The notes beneath the pieces were generated by a model. That model did not search any database. It had not been told where the DNA came from and worked only from the letters and a program-made list of their open reading frames with translations. A stretch of DNA of 64,000 nt from Synechocystis sp. PCC 7509 (GTDB taxonomy: Bacteria; Cyanobacteriota; Cyanobacteriia; Cyanobacteriales; Chroococcidiopsidaceae): the NCBI RefSeq assembly GCF_000332075.2, contig NZ_ALVU02000001.1, positions 3,298,324-3,362,323 of the forward strand, in the 5' to 3' direction. The position numbers were made by a program, and so were the translations under genes. Below are positions 8,863 to 17,784 of this stretch, piece by piece. Position 1 is the stretch's first letter; every line of letters starts with the position of its first letter.

Positions 8863-11814
8863 ATGAAGCGCAAACCTACATACTTAATTACTTTCCTGTT
8901 GTCTTTGAGCGTATTATCGTCATTGTCACCTGTTTTAGCACAACAAACCTCGCCTCAAAGTTCGATAACGCAAACAGAAGCAAATCGGGAGTTTAATCGC
9001 ACTGTCACGCTCTTTAATATATTACTGGGTGTTTTGGTGTTGCTGCTGGTAATTGCGATCGCAACTTTATTCGCAACCCGGCGCAAAATTGTTAAACAAT
9101 TAACTGAAGTAATTAAAACTAATCTCCACGATTTAGAAGCATTAGAAATAAAACTTGCTGAAGCAAATAAGTTAGTCGAAAGTACAATAATTTCTGCTCA
9201 AGATACCGCCGACGAGCTAAATATTGATGCGGAAGATTTACATCAAGAAATTACTGCTCAAAAAGAACAGTTATCTAAACATCAAGCAGAAATTACAAAA
9301 GCGAAACAACAGCTATTAACTAATTTAGAAACGCAAATAAATAGAGCAAAGCATACTTTAGAAGAATCGGAGACAAACTTTACAGAACGTTTGCAAGAAT
9401 TACAAAATGACGCGCAAAAACAACATTTTTTAATTCTTAAAGATTTAACTCAATTAAAATCAGAACTTCCTCAAGAATTAACAGTTCTTCAGCAACAAAA
9501 AGATGAGGTAGTAGCCAGCCTTAAACAATCAGAATCAAAGTTTATTAAAGCATTGAATCAACTGCAAGTTAAAACGGAAGAAAGACAGCAATCAATAGTT
9601 CAAAATTTAGAACAACTAAGTGCAGATTTTCCTAATCGACTGGAAGCAGATTTGCAAGGTCAAAAAAATGAGATTATCAAAAATATTCAACAATTAGAAG
9701 CAGAGTTTGCAGAAAAGATAAAAAAGTTGCAAATAGAAATAGATACTAGACATAATTTGTTGACGCAAAACCTTAGACAATTAAATACAGAGTTTGCCCC
9801 TCAAATTAGGACGGCTTTGCAAGAGCAAAAAGATATAGCTTTGCATAATATAGAGCAATCGGAAGCAGACTTTATTGAGAAATTAAGTACCGCACAAATC
9901 GAAGTTGAGACTAGACAAAAACTGTTGATTCAAAACTTAGAACAGTCAAGGGTAAAGCTTGCTCCCCAGTTGCAAAGCGAATTACAGAAGCAAAAAGATA
10001 TTGTATTGCAAAACTTTCAACGAGCAGAATCGGAGTTTAGCGAAGGTTTAAGTCAATTAAAAATAGCAACAGCAAACAGTCAACGCTCTTTAGTAGAAAA
10101 TATAGAGAATTTAGGGCGCGAACTTGCTCCCCAATTTAAAGCCGAGTTGCAACAAGAAAAGACAAAAATCTTGCAAAGCTTTCAACAAACTCAAGCAGAT
10201 TTAACTAAACAGTTAGCTAATATTCAATCGGAAACTCAAGAGCGAAAAAATGTAGCTTTAGCCAACCTAAAAAAGGTAGAAAATGAAGTAGCTCAAGAAA
10301 TAACGCAACTAAAATTAGAAGCACAAAAACAGCAGGATGTAATTAAGCAAAACTTAAGTCAGTTAGATGCAGAATTAGCGCCACAATTGGCAGAAATTCA
10401 AGCTCAAGCAAAACAGCAAGTTCAAAAACAACAAGACTCAAGTTTAAAACAGTTAGAACAATTGCATTTTGATGTTATTGCTCAAGTGGCTCAATATCAA
10501 ATAAAAATGCAAAGTCAAATAGAAGCAGAATTGCAAAACCTTAAAGCTTTAGAAACAAATTTTGCCAGCCAAATAGAAAAAACTCAAGAAACAATTAACT
10601 TACAAGAAAACAAAGCAGCAGAAAGTGTCAAGAAATTAGAAACAAATTTTGCAGCGCAACTTACAGAGTTGCAGACAGAAATTCAAACTCGCAAAAATGT
10701 AGCTTTAGATAAGTTAAATATCTTAGAAGATAAACTAGCCGCAGAATTAGAACAAGTACAAATAGATGCTAAAACCCAAAAAGAGCAAATCTTACAACAA
10801 TTAGCTAGTAATATTCCCCAATCGTTAGTAGAAGTAGCTTTTACAGAAATAACCCAAACAATTCAACCGCTATCAGCAGAAATAGAAAAGCTTAAATCTA
10901 ATCATCCTCAATTATTTGTCAATCCAGAAGACTATATAAATGAGGGAAAAGTACAACTAGCGACGGAAAATTACCCTGACGCGATCGCTTTATTCGACTT
11001 AGCTTTAGCAATCAAACGCGATCGCCCGGAAGTATGGCACGATCGCAGTATGGCATTTTGGCACTTAAAACAGTATGAAAATGCGATCGCCTCCTTCGAC
11101 AATGAATTAGAACTTAACCCGATTAATCCCGATAGCTGGTACTATCGAGGGCTAAGTTGCAAAGAGTTGAAAAGGTACGAAAATGCGATTTTTTCCTTCG
11201 ATAAAGTAGTAGAAACTCAAACAGACAACTACCAAGCTTGGTTTCATCGCGGGATTGTGTTAGGGAGAATGAAAAAGTACGAGGAAGCGATCGCATCTTA
11301 CGACAACGCGATTAAATTCTCGCCTAATTATCATCAAGCTTGGGTAGATAAAGGGGTAGCTTTAGGGAAACTCCAAAGACACCAAGAAGCCTTTGAAGCC
11401 TTCGATCGCGCCGTCCAAATTCAGAGCGAAGATGCGGTAGCTTGGTTAAATCGAGGAATGGCTTTAGAAGTAATCGAAAGATATGAAGATGCGATCGCAT
11501 CTTTTGACAAAACTATCGAACTTAACCCCAATTCCTATAAAGCTTGGAATTCTAAAGGTTATTTACTCGTGCAATTAGAGCGCGATGAAGAAGCCCTAGC
11601 CAGCTTTGACCAAGCTTTGACCATTGAACCCACCTATGCGCCTCCTTACTACAACAAGGCGCTCTCTTACGCTCTCCAGGGACAACCGAAGTTAGCTATT
11701 GAGAACTTGCAAAAGGCAATTGACATAAATCCTCGCTATAAAGAAGACGCAAAAACCGAACCAGACTTTGCAGAAATTGCCAATTCTCCGCGCTTTCAAA
11801 AATTGGTAACTTAG
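8863..11814 (+). CDS. membrane-anchored coiled-coil protein with C-terminal TPR repeats
   Basis: I prefer the ATG at 8863, preceded by GGGAG at 8-bp spacing, over the one at 8848; this gives 983 residues. A signal-like hydrophobic segment ending SPVLAQQ comes first, then a transmembrane helix (TLFNILLGVLVLLLVIAIAT). About 550 residues of Gln/Glu/Leu/Lys-rich coiled coil follow, which contain five tandem units of exactly 55 residues. From about residue 690 to the end there are about eight TPR units (pattern AWxxxGxALxxxxRYExAIASFDxAxxxxP). TPRs bind proteins, so this looks like a scaffold or tether whose partner is unknown. The N-terminal part resembles no enzyme. Confidence 0.83.
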   Translation: MKRKPTYLITFLLSLSVLSSLSPVLAQQTSPQSSITQTEANREFNRTVTLFNILLGVLVLLLVIAIATLFATRRKIVKQLTEVIKTNLHDLEALEIKLAEANKLVESTIISAQDTADELNIDAEDLHQEITAQKEQLSKHQAEITKAKQQLLTNLETQINRAKHTLEESETNFTERLQELQNDAQKQHFLILKDLTQLKSELPQELTVLQQQKDEVVASLKQSESKFIKALNQLQVKTEERQQSIVQNLEQLSADFPNRLEADLQGQKNEIIKNIQQLEAEFAEKIKKLQIEIDTRHNLLTQNLRQLNTEFAPQIRTALQEQKDIALHNIEQSEADFIEKLSTAQIEVETRQKLLIQNLEQSRVKLAPQLQSELQKQKDIVLQNFQRAESEFSEGLSQLKIATANSQRSLVENIENLGRELAPQFKAELQQEKTKILQSFQQTQADLTKQLANIQSETQERKNVALANLKKVENEVAQEITQLKLEAQKQQDVIKQNLSQLDAELAPQLAEIQAQAKQQVQKQQDSSLKQLEQLHFDVIAQVAQYQIKMQSQIEAELQNLKALETNFASQIEKTQETINLQENKAAESVKKLETNFAAQLTELQTEIQTRKNVALDKLNILEDKLAAELEQVQIDAKTQKEQILQQLASNIPQSLVEVAFTEITQTIQPLSAEIEKLKSNHPQLFVNPEDYINEGKVQLATENYPDAIALFDLALAIKRDRPEVWHDRSMAFWHLKQYENAIASFDNELELNPINPDSWYYRGLSCKELKRYENAIFSFDKVVETQTDNYQAWFHRGIVLGRMKKYEEAIASYDNAIKFSPNYHQAWVDKGVALGKLQRHQEAFEAFDRAVQIQSEDAVAWLNRGMALEVIERYEDAIASFDKTIELNPNSYKAWNSKGYLLVQLERDEEALASFDQALTIEPTYAPPYYNKALSYALQGQPKLAIENLQKAIDINPRYKEDAKTEPDFAEIANSPRFQKLVT
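9496..10320. repeat. five tandem 55-residue coiled-coil units (165 bp each)
   Basis: Starting with QKDEVVAS (residue 217 counted from the upstream ATG at 8848), the same pattern returns every 55 residues: Q/E-K-x(3)-L-x-N at the start, a Q-x-E-x-F near position 12-16, an R-x-x-L-x-x-N-L-E-Q near 30-40, and L-A-P-Q near 45. Fifty-five is five times eleven, so the spacing favours a hendecad coiled coil rather than plain heptads. The DNA has diverged more than the protein pattern. Confidence 0.75.
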
Positions 11815-11820
11815 ATAGAA

Positions 11821-12117
11821 TTATTGCTTGCTGCTCATTCTCCGCTTGATTCCTAGAGCGTATAGAGCAATTGATGCGATCGCGCCCGTTACTAAAAATA
11901 CTATCCCATCGTTAGGCTTAACAAAGGTTTCTTTTGCCAGCATAAAACCAACTGTAGCCATTCCCGCTAAAACTATAAGTCTTACAAAGTCTGAAAATAA
12001 AAGAGAATTGTTAGTTTTACTTAGGAGGAGTTTGAAAAATGCGATCGCGTCAACAATCAAAAACGAGCCAATACTTGCAAATATTACCAAGCCGACAAAA
12101 TATTTAACAGCATCCAT
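11821..12117 (-). CDS. small membrane protein, three predicted helices
   Basis: A 98-residue protein with three hydrophobic segments (about residues 5-32, 44-62 and 70-90) and a basic C-terminus, KRRMSSKQ. I do not recognise a family. The opposite strand also reads open over this region but gives a basic, low-quality sequence, so I choose this strand. Its ATG lies one base after the stop of a 28-codon gene for another small membrane peptide, which suggests coupled translation. Confidence 0.6.
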   Translation of the reverse strand: MDAVKYFVGLVIFASIGSFLIVDAIAFFKLLLSKTNNSLLFSDFVRLIVLAGMATVGFMLAKETFVKPNDGIVFLVTGAIASIALYALGIKRRMSSKQ

Positions 12118-12118
12118 T

Positions 12119-12205
12119 TTATTTCGCGGTAAAAACGCGCCACATCACAAAAACTGTAAAACCTACATAACCAAATACGGTTAGCCAATCAAAGGTATTT
12201 TCCAT
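12119..12205 (-). CDS. 28-residue single-helix membrane peptide
   Basis: A short reading frame starts MENTFDWLTVFGYVGFTVFV and continues MWRVFTAK before TAA. It has one hydrophobic helix and a basic C-terminal end, which predicts N-out/C-in or amphipathic membrane insertion. The stop is one base from the ATG of the 98-residue membrane protein downstream. Small single-helix proteins are common in cyanobacterial membrane complexes, but I do not recognise this one. The support is composition and position only. Confidence 0.4.
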   Translation of the reverse strand: MENTFDWLTVFGYVGFTVFVMWRVFTAK

Positions 12206-12480
12206 AAGTAAATATTATGTTGTCATTTAAACTATTACCTAATTTATTTTCTCTCGTATGGTTCTAGTTTTTCTCATATTTCTTTAATTCCTATAAACAC
12301 TTACTATGCTCTTTATACATGGATTTTAACCTATCTTTAACCTATTAGCTTTCTGAGAGTTCTATGTATGTTCGTTACAATTAGCATTTTTGGTTAATAA
12401 ATATTGCGGTTGCTTGCTTTTATTGTTAGCTTGTGCGTAGTAAAACAATTTACTGCCCATCTTTACAAGCAGGAGGCTTT

Positions 12481-12696
12481 ATGCTTCTATTTTTGATAAC
12501 TTTCGCTACCATGATGTTGTTTGGTGGCTGGATGTTTGGAGCAACTTTTCCTCGCATTAGGGATAGAAAAAATTTATCTCCCTATCCCACCATAACGACT
12601 AAAAAAATATCTCTGTATTCGCTGATTTATTTGCTGTTTTTCTACCAACTACCATCGCCAGAACCGTCCCCAAAATCCTGGAGTAAGTTTTATTAA
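12481..12696 (+). CDS. small membrane protein
   Basis: A 71-residue protein starting MLLFLITFATMMLFGGWMFG. The ATG at 12481 has an excellent ribosome-binding site, AGGAGG, five bases upstream, which decides against the upstream in-frame start at 12433. One strong N-terminal helix is followed by a charged loop and a weaker second hydrophobic stretch (SLIYLLFFYQLP), then a Pro/Ser-rich tail. I do not know its function. It stands alone, facing the convergent glycosyltransferase gene. Confidence 0.55.
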   Translation: MLLFLITFATMMLFGGWMFGATFPRIRDRKNLSPYPTITTKKISLYSLIYLLFFYQLPSPEPSPKSWSKFY

Positions 12697-12733
12697 ATAA
12701 TAGCGATCGCATTAGTTTTTGATCTTCCCTCTG

Positions 12734-13945
12734 CTAGAGATTTGAAGAGTTCAATCCTACGTCGATACTTTTATTGAGAGGGAGTAGCAAAACTCGTCTA
12801 ACCCGCTCGGCGATTTTAGTCCAGTTAAAATTAGTAGTAGCATACTCCCGACAAATATCGCGATCGGGTAAAGAAATTTCTCCACTAAGCAGAGCTTTTA
12901 ACTTTGTCGCGATCGCCTTGGCATCCGCAGAACTTGTAATTAATTCGGGAGAGAAGTTCATCAACACTTCTGGCATTCCTCCCACAGGGGTACAAAGCAC
13001 GGGCGTACCGGAGGCTAAAGACTCTAACAAAACCAACCCAAACCCCTCAAAGGACTGACTAGGCATAATTGTTAAATCCGCCGCTTGGTAAGCAACTTTG
13101 AGGTCTTCTTCCGGCACATAACCTAAAAATTTGACGTGGTTTTCTAATCCTAATTCTAATGCTTGCTGTTCCAAACTGTCTTTTTGAGAACCTTTCCCAG
13201 CGATCGCCAACCAAATATTTGGATGTTCTAGCTTAACTTCTGCTAGAGCATTTAATAGCACATCAATACCCATGCGCTGCACGAGACGACGGGGTGTAAA
13301 CACAATAAAGCGATCACTTTGCCATCCTAGTTGTTCTCGCGCTTGGGAGCGAGACAAACTAATTTGAAATTGGGTGGGATCGACTCCTCCGGGGATCACG
13401 TGAATTTTGATCCACGGAACTTTGTAACGTTCGTGGAGAATTGTCCCAAAAGCTTTACTTAACACAATAAAGCGATCGCACCGTTGATAAACTAATTGTT
13501 CTAGCCATGACTTAATCCACACGCTTAACTGATTACTTCCTTCTTGCTGGCTTTCTAGCGCCCAAGGGCCGTGAAAAGAAAAAGTAACTGGTACTCCTGA
13601 TGGTAGAAGCTGTAAAAGTGGAAAGCTATAAAGGGCAAAATGAAGATTAATTGCATCAGGTTGGATAGTTTTCTGGTTCATAAAGTGCAGGAAATTAGAG
13701 CGAATCCGCCACAACCGTTGCCATATTCGTTCCTCTGGTGCAGCTAAATTGATTAGTTCTATTGCAGAAGATTCCGGTGACATTTCTGGTAGCCCAACTC
13801 CACACAATTCAACTTTATCGTTACTCGCTACTAGATGATTTACCAGTTCGTATACATATCGTTCTAGTCCTCCAGGCTTATTGGGAAACCATGCCGAACC
13901 AATGCAAAGAATGTTTGCTGCTGTAGCTTTTTTTACTTCTATCAT
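12734..13945 (-). CDS. glycosyltransferase family 4 (GT-B fold)
   Basis: A 403-residue cytosolic or membrane-associated transferase with two Rossmann halves. The N-terminal half has WFPNKPGGLERYVYELVNHL, the glycine-rich acceptor-side loop. The C-terminal half has VFTPRRLVQRMGIDVLLNAL and the donor-binding E-x7-E motif in EGFGLVLLESLASG. It would transfer a sugar from an NDP-sugar with retention of configuration. A GT2 glycosyltransferase lies on the other strand about 400 bases away, so both may serve cell-surface polysaccharide synthesis; that link is inference. Donor and acceptor cannot be read from sequence. Confidence 0.9.
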   Translation of the reverse strand: MIEVKKATAANILCIGSAWFPNKPGGLERYVYELVNHLVASNDKVELCGVGLPEMSPESSAIELINLAAPEERIWQRLWRIRSNFLHFMNQKTIQPDAINLHFALYSFPLLQLLPSGVPVTFSFHGPWALESQQEGSNQLSVWIKSWLEQLVYQRCDRFIVLSKAFGTILHERYKVPWIKIHVIPGGVDPTQFQISLSRSQAREQLGWQSDRFIVFTPRRLVQRMGIDVLLNALAEVKLEHPNIWLAIAGKGSQKDSLEQQALELGLENHVKFLGYVPEEDLKVAYQAADLTIMPSQSFEGFGLVLLESLASGTPVLCTPVGGMPEVLMNFSPELITSSADAKAIATKLKALLSGEISLPDRDICREYATTNFNWTKIAERVRRVLLLPLNKSIDVGLNSSNL

Positions 13946-14343
13946 TTACAAGTACACGTTATTTAAGAGCAGTTTGGGTCGGACTTTCTTCCTAGATGTA
14001 GGAAATAAAGAGAGTGCAGGGTTTAGCATTAAATCGTTTTTGCCTCGTTATCCAGAAGTTCCAAAATCACTACGATTTATTGTTGGTTATACAATTGGTA
14101 CATCAACATACAAAATTTTAAGCATAAAAAGGCAACAATAATATTTTTAACCTCCTGAAATTTCTGCTGAAAAATCAAGATGGGTTAGGGGTTGTACTCT
14201 TATGTAGTATGTAGGAATAAGTTTTCGGGCAAATACTCAAGGGGTCGTATTGTCAAAAATACCTAGGTACTTTACTTTTGGTAATATGGTACTAACTTGA
14301 GCAACAGACAAATCAATATAAATTGCGATCGCCAACAGATACA
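13946..14343. other. non-coding stretch between divergent glycosyltransferase genes
   Basis: This holds the divergent promoters of the GT4 gene (minus) and the GT2 gene (plus). A plus-strand reading frame across 13881-14141 overlaps the GT4 start and resembles nothing known, so I do not call it a gene. A GCGATCGC site lies just before the GT2 ATG. I see no clear hairpin or repeat. Confidence 0.5.
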
Positions 14344-15285
14344 ATGATATTAACCAGCCCTCCTTTAGTTTCTGTAATTATTCCAGCTTTTAATAGTGAA
14401 AAAACGATTCAAGAAACGATTGAATCAGTTTTAAATCAAACTTGGAAAAATTTAGAACTAATCGTAGTTAACGATGGTTCTCAAGACGCAACTTTAGATG
14501 TTATTGCTAGTATAAAAGACCCGCGCTTGACGGTACTGTCCTATCCTAATTCTGGTGTATCAGCTAGTCGCAATCGGGGAATTTCTCAAGCAAAGGGTGA
14601 GTTTATTAGCTTTCTAGATGCAGACGATTTATGGACGTTGGACAAGCTAGAAACTCAATTAAAAGCCTTACAAGATAATCCACAAGCCGGAGTAGCCTAC
14701 AGTTGGACTGACCATATTGATGACAATAGCAAATTGTTAAGAGCCGGCGCTCACTACATTATAAATGGGGACGTATACGCAGAGCTATTGAAAAGTAATT
14801 TTGTAGCTAATGGTTCTAATATATTAGTTCGCGCCCAAGCTTTGAGAGAAATAGGTGGATTTAATCAGTCATTTACTCCTGCGGAAGATTGGGATATGTA
14901 CTTAAGATTAGCCTCCCGCTATCACTTTGTTGCAGTTCCATCGGCGCAAATTTTATACCGAATAATTTCTACCTCTGCATCCAGCAATGTTTTTAAGATG
15001 GAAGCGGTATCTTTACAAATTATTGAACAACATTATAGTCAAGGTTCTAAATTTCTTCAGCCTGCAAAAAAAGAAAGTTTAAGTAACCTTTATAAGTATC
15101 TAATCTACAAAGTATTTGAAGAACCAACAGGACGGGGAAAAGGATTTAAAGCAGCAAAATTACTTTGGCTTTATCTAAAAAAAGATAAAGCTAGACACCG
15201 ACTAATTCGCTCTAAGTTTTCCTTATTGTCTAAAGTTGTAGCAACAATTGTTATACCTAATTATCAGCCTAAGTTAGATTGGTAA
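14344..15285 (+). CDS. glycosyltransferase family 2
   Basis: With the ATG at 14344 the protein has 313 residues; a TTG seven codons upstream lies in a HIP1 site and is less likely. The GT-A core opens with VSVIIPAFNSEKTIQETIESVLNQTW. It continues with LIVVNDGSQDAT (nucleotide-sugar binding) and ISFLDADDLW (metal-binding DxD). GGFNQSFTPAEDWDMYLRLA contains the ED catalytic-base region. No membrane helix is evident. It inverts configuration while adding a sugar to an unknown acceptor, probably in surface glycan synthesis. Confidence 0.9.
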   Translation: MILTSPPLVSVIIPAFNSEKTIQETIESVLNQTWKNLELIVVNDGSQDATLDVIASIKDPRLTVLSYPNSGVSASRNRGISQAKGEFISFLDADDLWTLDKLETQLKALQDNPQAGVAYSWTDHIDDNSKLLRAGAHYIINGDVYAELLKSNFVANGSNILVRAQALREIGGFNQSFTPAEDWDMYLRLASRYHFVAVPSAQILYRIISTSASSNVFKMEAVSLQIIEQHYSQGSKFLQPAKKESLSNLYKYLIYKVFEEPTGRGKGFKAAKLLWLYLKKDKARHRLIRSKFSLLSKVVATIVIPNYQPKLDW

Positions 15286-15317
15286 AATATTGAATTATTG
15301 AATATTGTAACTGCAAT

Positions 15318-15794
15318 TTAAAGCTTAAATACTGCGCCGCAACTTAATAATTCCTGACGCTGCTTATTTGTAATCCCAATACCTACGCCAAAGTTGCAGT
15401 TTTTTACTATTGCACTACACCAGATAGTTTCGTTTAGGGTAGTTCCTTGAAGATTAGCGTTGCTCAAGTTTGCCTTAGTAAAATTAGCAAATATTAAATC
15501 TGCATCAACTAAGCTACTATTACTTAAATTTGCCCCAGATAAATCGCCACGAATAAAATTTACACCATCTAAAACTAAACCAGATAGTGCTACTCCTTGT
15601 AAGTTAGGAAATTTAGCCCTACTGGGATTACTAAAAAAACGCATTATGCAGGCTATATTAGCCTCAGTAAGGGGCATAATAGTTAAAAAATTTGCATATC
15701 GAGCTAATCCCATTTCTTTGAGAATTAACAGGCGTTTTTGCGGCGATCGCTCTAAAAAATCTATACTTATTTGATAAAGATTTTGAGTTAGCAT
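15318..15794 (-). CDS. pentapeptide repeat protein
   Basis: A 158-residue protein. After about 60 helical residues come about a dozen A(D/N)LxX units: LSGLVLDGVNFIRGDLSGAN, LSNSSLVDADLIFANFTKAN, LSNANLQGTTLNETI. These stack as a right-handed quadrilateral beta-helix. A short C-terminal tail follows. Such proteins are abundant in cyanobacteria; some act in protein interaction or the thylakoid lumen, but no signal peptide is present here. The function is unknown. It directly precedes the end of the radical SAM gene upstream by one base, so the two are probably co-transcribed. Confidence 0.87.
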   Translation of the reverse strand: MLTQNLYQISIDFLERSPQKRLLILKEMGLARYANFLTIMPLTEANIACIMRFFSNPSRAKFPNLQGVALSGLVLDGVNFIRGDLSGANLSNSSLVDADLIFANFTKANLSNANLQGTTLNETIWCSAIVKNCNFGVGIGITNKQRQELLSCGAVFKL

Positions 15795-17417
15795 TTATCT
15801 TGCTGCTAATAAACTATATTCAGATTCCGCCGTTGCTAAGTGTTTAATAAGCGTAGATTTTGGTAAAGCTATTTGCAAATGTTCCCAAGGCAATATTTGC
15901 TCAACAGACCAGGTTTGATAAACATAAAAATCCATTTCAGGAATTTTACCCCGCAACTCCTTAAAGGCGCGGCGATAACTACCCAAAGTGTCGCCATAGT
16001 GTCGCGTTAATTCTAGCAAATAAGACAATCTGCGATCGCCTCTAGACAATAAAGCTTGTATAACCGACCAATTATAGCTTTCTGGGCGAAAATTTATCCC
16101 TTGGGGTTTCAACTGTTTTTGTAATAACTGCAAACGTTTCTCGGCTTGAGGATTGACACCAAACCACTGAAAAGGCGTATGAGCTTTTGGTACAAAAGTG
16201 CTGCATCCGAAGGTTAAACGCAAACCAGGAGCAGCTTTTTTAATTGACCTCATCATCGCTACAGTTTGTTCTACGTCCTCTAATTCTTCCCCAGGTACGC
16301 CAACCATACCGTAAAGCTTTAAAGCGCTTAATCCCCCTGCTTTGGCGTTGATTGCAGCAGTAATAATTTCATCGTTAGTTAGTTTTTTGTTGACAATTTG
16401 GCGAATACGAGGAGAGCCACTTTCTACAGCAATTGTAAGCGATCGCGTGTCTCGTTTTGCTAGAGTTTCTGCTAACTTTTGAGTCACCGTATTTGTACGC
16501 ACCGAAGCAATGCTCAAACGCACATTATCGTATTGCGGTTTACTTAAATAATCGAGCAAAGTTGCAAATTCTGGATGTTGAGTAACCGACGCACCCAGCA
16601 AGCCTAATCTATTTGTTACCGCCAATCCGCGCTCAATGGCGGGAATTAAAGAAGATTCCAAACTTGCGGTGCGAAAAGGTAAAGTTAAATAGCTTGCAAG
16701 GCAAAAACGGCACATTTCTGGACAACTCCGCACCACTTCTACCATGTAAATGTTTTCCCAAGCGGCTTTCTCGGTGACAACTGTAGAAGCTGATAAAACA
16801 TTCCCGCGATAAGTCTGTTTATCTACATAGCTGGGAATGGCATTTGTAACAGGTTGAATCGATTTTATATCACTTGTGCGATCGTTGTAAGTTACTTCAT
16901 ACAAACTCGGAATATATACCCCTGGTATTTGGGCGAGATGAATTAATTGCGTCTTTTTATCAGCATTTCTAACTTGCTTATATGCGTCTAAAAAGTTACC
17001 TAACAAATTTTCCCCATCACCTAACAATATAATGTCAAAAAAATCTGCAAAAGGTTCAGGATTAGCACTAAATACCGTACCTCCACCAAAAACTAAAGGG
17101 TGATTTTCGTTTCGATTGGTTGCTCTAACTGGGATTCGCAGAGATTCGAGCAAATTGAGAATATTAACGTAATCTAGCTCCCAAGAGCAGGAAAAACCAA
17201 CTAATTCCGGCGAACGAGGTAATTGTTCGTGAGTATCCGTAAATAAGCGACTAACCGCCATATCTGAGCGCATAGCTAAAGTAGCCCATACTACTTGATA
17301 GCCTAAGCTAGTAATGCCTACTGTGTATTCGTTGGGGAAGGCAAAAATAGTTTGTATAGCGTCGATGTCGGGAGTAGCGGGCGTAAATAGCAGTTTTTCA
17401 GCAGCAAAAGCAGTCAC
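15795..17417 (-). CDS. B12-binding-like radical SAM protein (TIGR03960-type)
   Basis: A 540-residue protein. The N-terminal part resembles the Rossmann-like B12-binding domain of this family (FAFPNEYTVGITSLGYQVVW and VFGGGTVFSANPEPFADFFD). The radical SAM core is at VVRSCPEMCRFCLASY, a CX3CX2C cluster that binds the 4Fe-4S and SAM. TIAVESGSPRIRQIVNKKLT and KLYGMVGVPGEELEDVEQTV are the usual radical SAM strand motifs. The substrate is not known. Related proteins are often fused to or paired with a DUF2344 protein, which I do not see here. A pentapeptide repeat gene follows with no gap. Confidence 0.88.
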   Translation of the reverse strand: MTAFAAEKLLFTPATPDIDAIQTIFAFPNEYTVGITSLGYQVVWATLAMRSDMAVSRLFTDTHEQLPRSPELVGFSCSWELDYVNILNLLESLRIPVRATNRNENHPLVFGGGTVFSANPEPFADFFDIILLGDGENLLGNFLDAYKQVRNADKKTQLIHLAQIPGVYIPSLYEVTYNDRTSDIKSIQPVTNAIPSYVDKQTYRGNVLSASTVVTEKAAWENIYMVEVVRSCPEMCRFCLASYLTLPFRTASLESSLIPAIERGLAVTNRLGLLGASVTQHPEFATLLDYLSKPQYDNVRLSIASVRTNTVTQKLAETLAKRDTRSLTIAVESGSPRIRQIVNKKLTNDEIITAAINAKAGGLSALKLYGMVGVPGEELEDVEQTVAMMRSIKKAAPGLRLTFGCSTFVPKAHTPFQWFGVNPQAEKRLQLLQKQLKPQGINFRPESYNWSVIQALLSRGDRRLSYLLELTRHYGDTLGSYRRAFKELRGKIPEMDFYVYQTWSVEQILPWEHLQIALPKSTLIKHLATAESEYSLLAAR

Positions 17418-17438
17418 AATATTTTTTAAAATTAGATA

Positions 17439-17693
17439 TCACTTATATTTAATTTTAAGCCATACAATTATCATGTTGAAAATTAAAGTAAATAAATTAG
17501 CTAGAATAATTGGCAAAGCGTTAAGATAAATTCCATAAATTAGCCAAAGAAAGATACCTATATTAAAAAAAATTAGGGTATTAAAAGAAATATCTTTAGC
17601 CGATTTAGTTTGCCAGATTTTAAATAATTGCGGTAAAAAAGCAAGGGTTGTTAGTGTACCTGCAACTAATCCTAAAATTGTAATTAAATCCAT
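17439..17693 (-). CDS. SemiSWEET family small sugar transporter
   Basis: An 84-residue protein with three transmembrane helices, the size of a bacterial SemiSWEET, which dimerises to form a sugar uniporter. The PQ-loop motif is in LTTLAFLPQLFKIWQTKSAK at the end of helix 1. A conserved Asn appears in FFNIGIFLWLIYGIYLN and again in ANLFTLIFNMIIVW. It sits just upstream of the radical SAM gene on the same strand. The solute could be sucrose or glucose; no evidence decides. Confidence 0.88.
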   Translation of the reverse strand: MDLITILGLVAGTLTTLAFLPQLFKIWQTKSAKDISFNTLIFFNIGIFLWLIYGIYLNALPIILANLFTLIFNMIIVWLKIKYK

Positions 17694-17721
17694 TTAAAAA
17701 GTTGTAACTATTCTTGCTCAA

Positions 17722-17752
17722 TAAAAAACTACAAAACAGGCAAAATGCCTGT
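17722..17752 (-). terminator. intrinsic terminator after aroC
   Basis: On the minus strand ACAGGCA-TTT-TGCCTGT forms a perfect 7-bp stem and is followed by a T-rich run ending in six Ts. It lies 33 bases past the aroC stop, upstream of the SemiSWEET gene. Confidence 0.7.
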
Positions 17753-17784
17753 CTCAAAGTTAATATATAGATTTAAACCTAGTT

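Noticed and set aside
11828-12184. Plus-strand 118-codon frame opposite the small membrane proteins
   Set aside because: The minus strand gives two coherent membrane proteins with coupled start and stop; the plus reading is basic and featureless.
13881-14141. Plus-strand 86-codon frame
   Set aside because: It overlaps the GT4 gene start and has no recognisable domain or ribosome-binding site. A gene remnant cannot be excluded.
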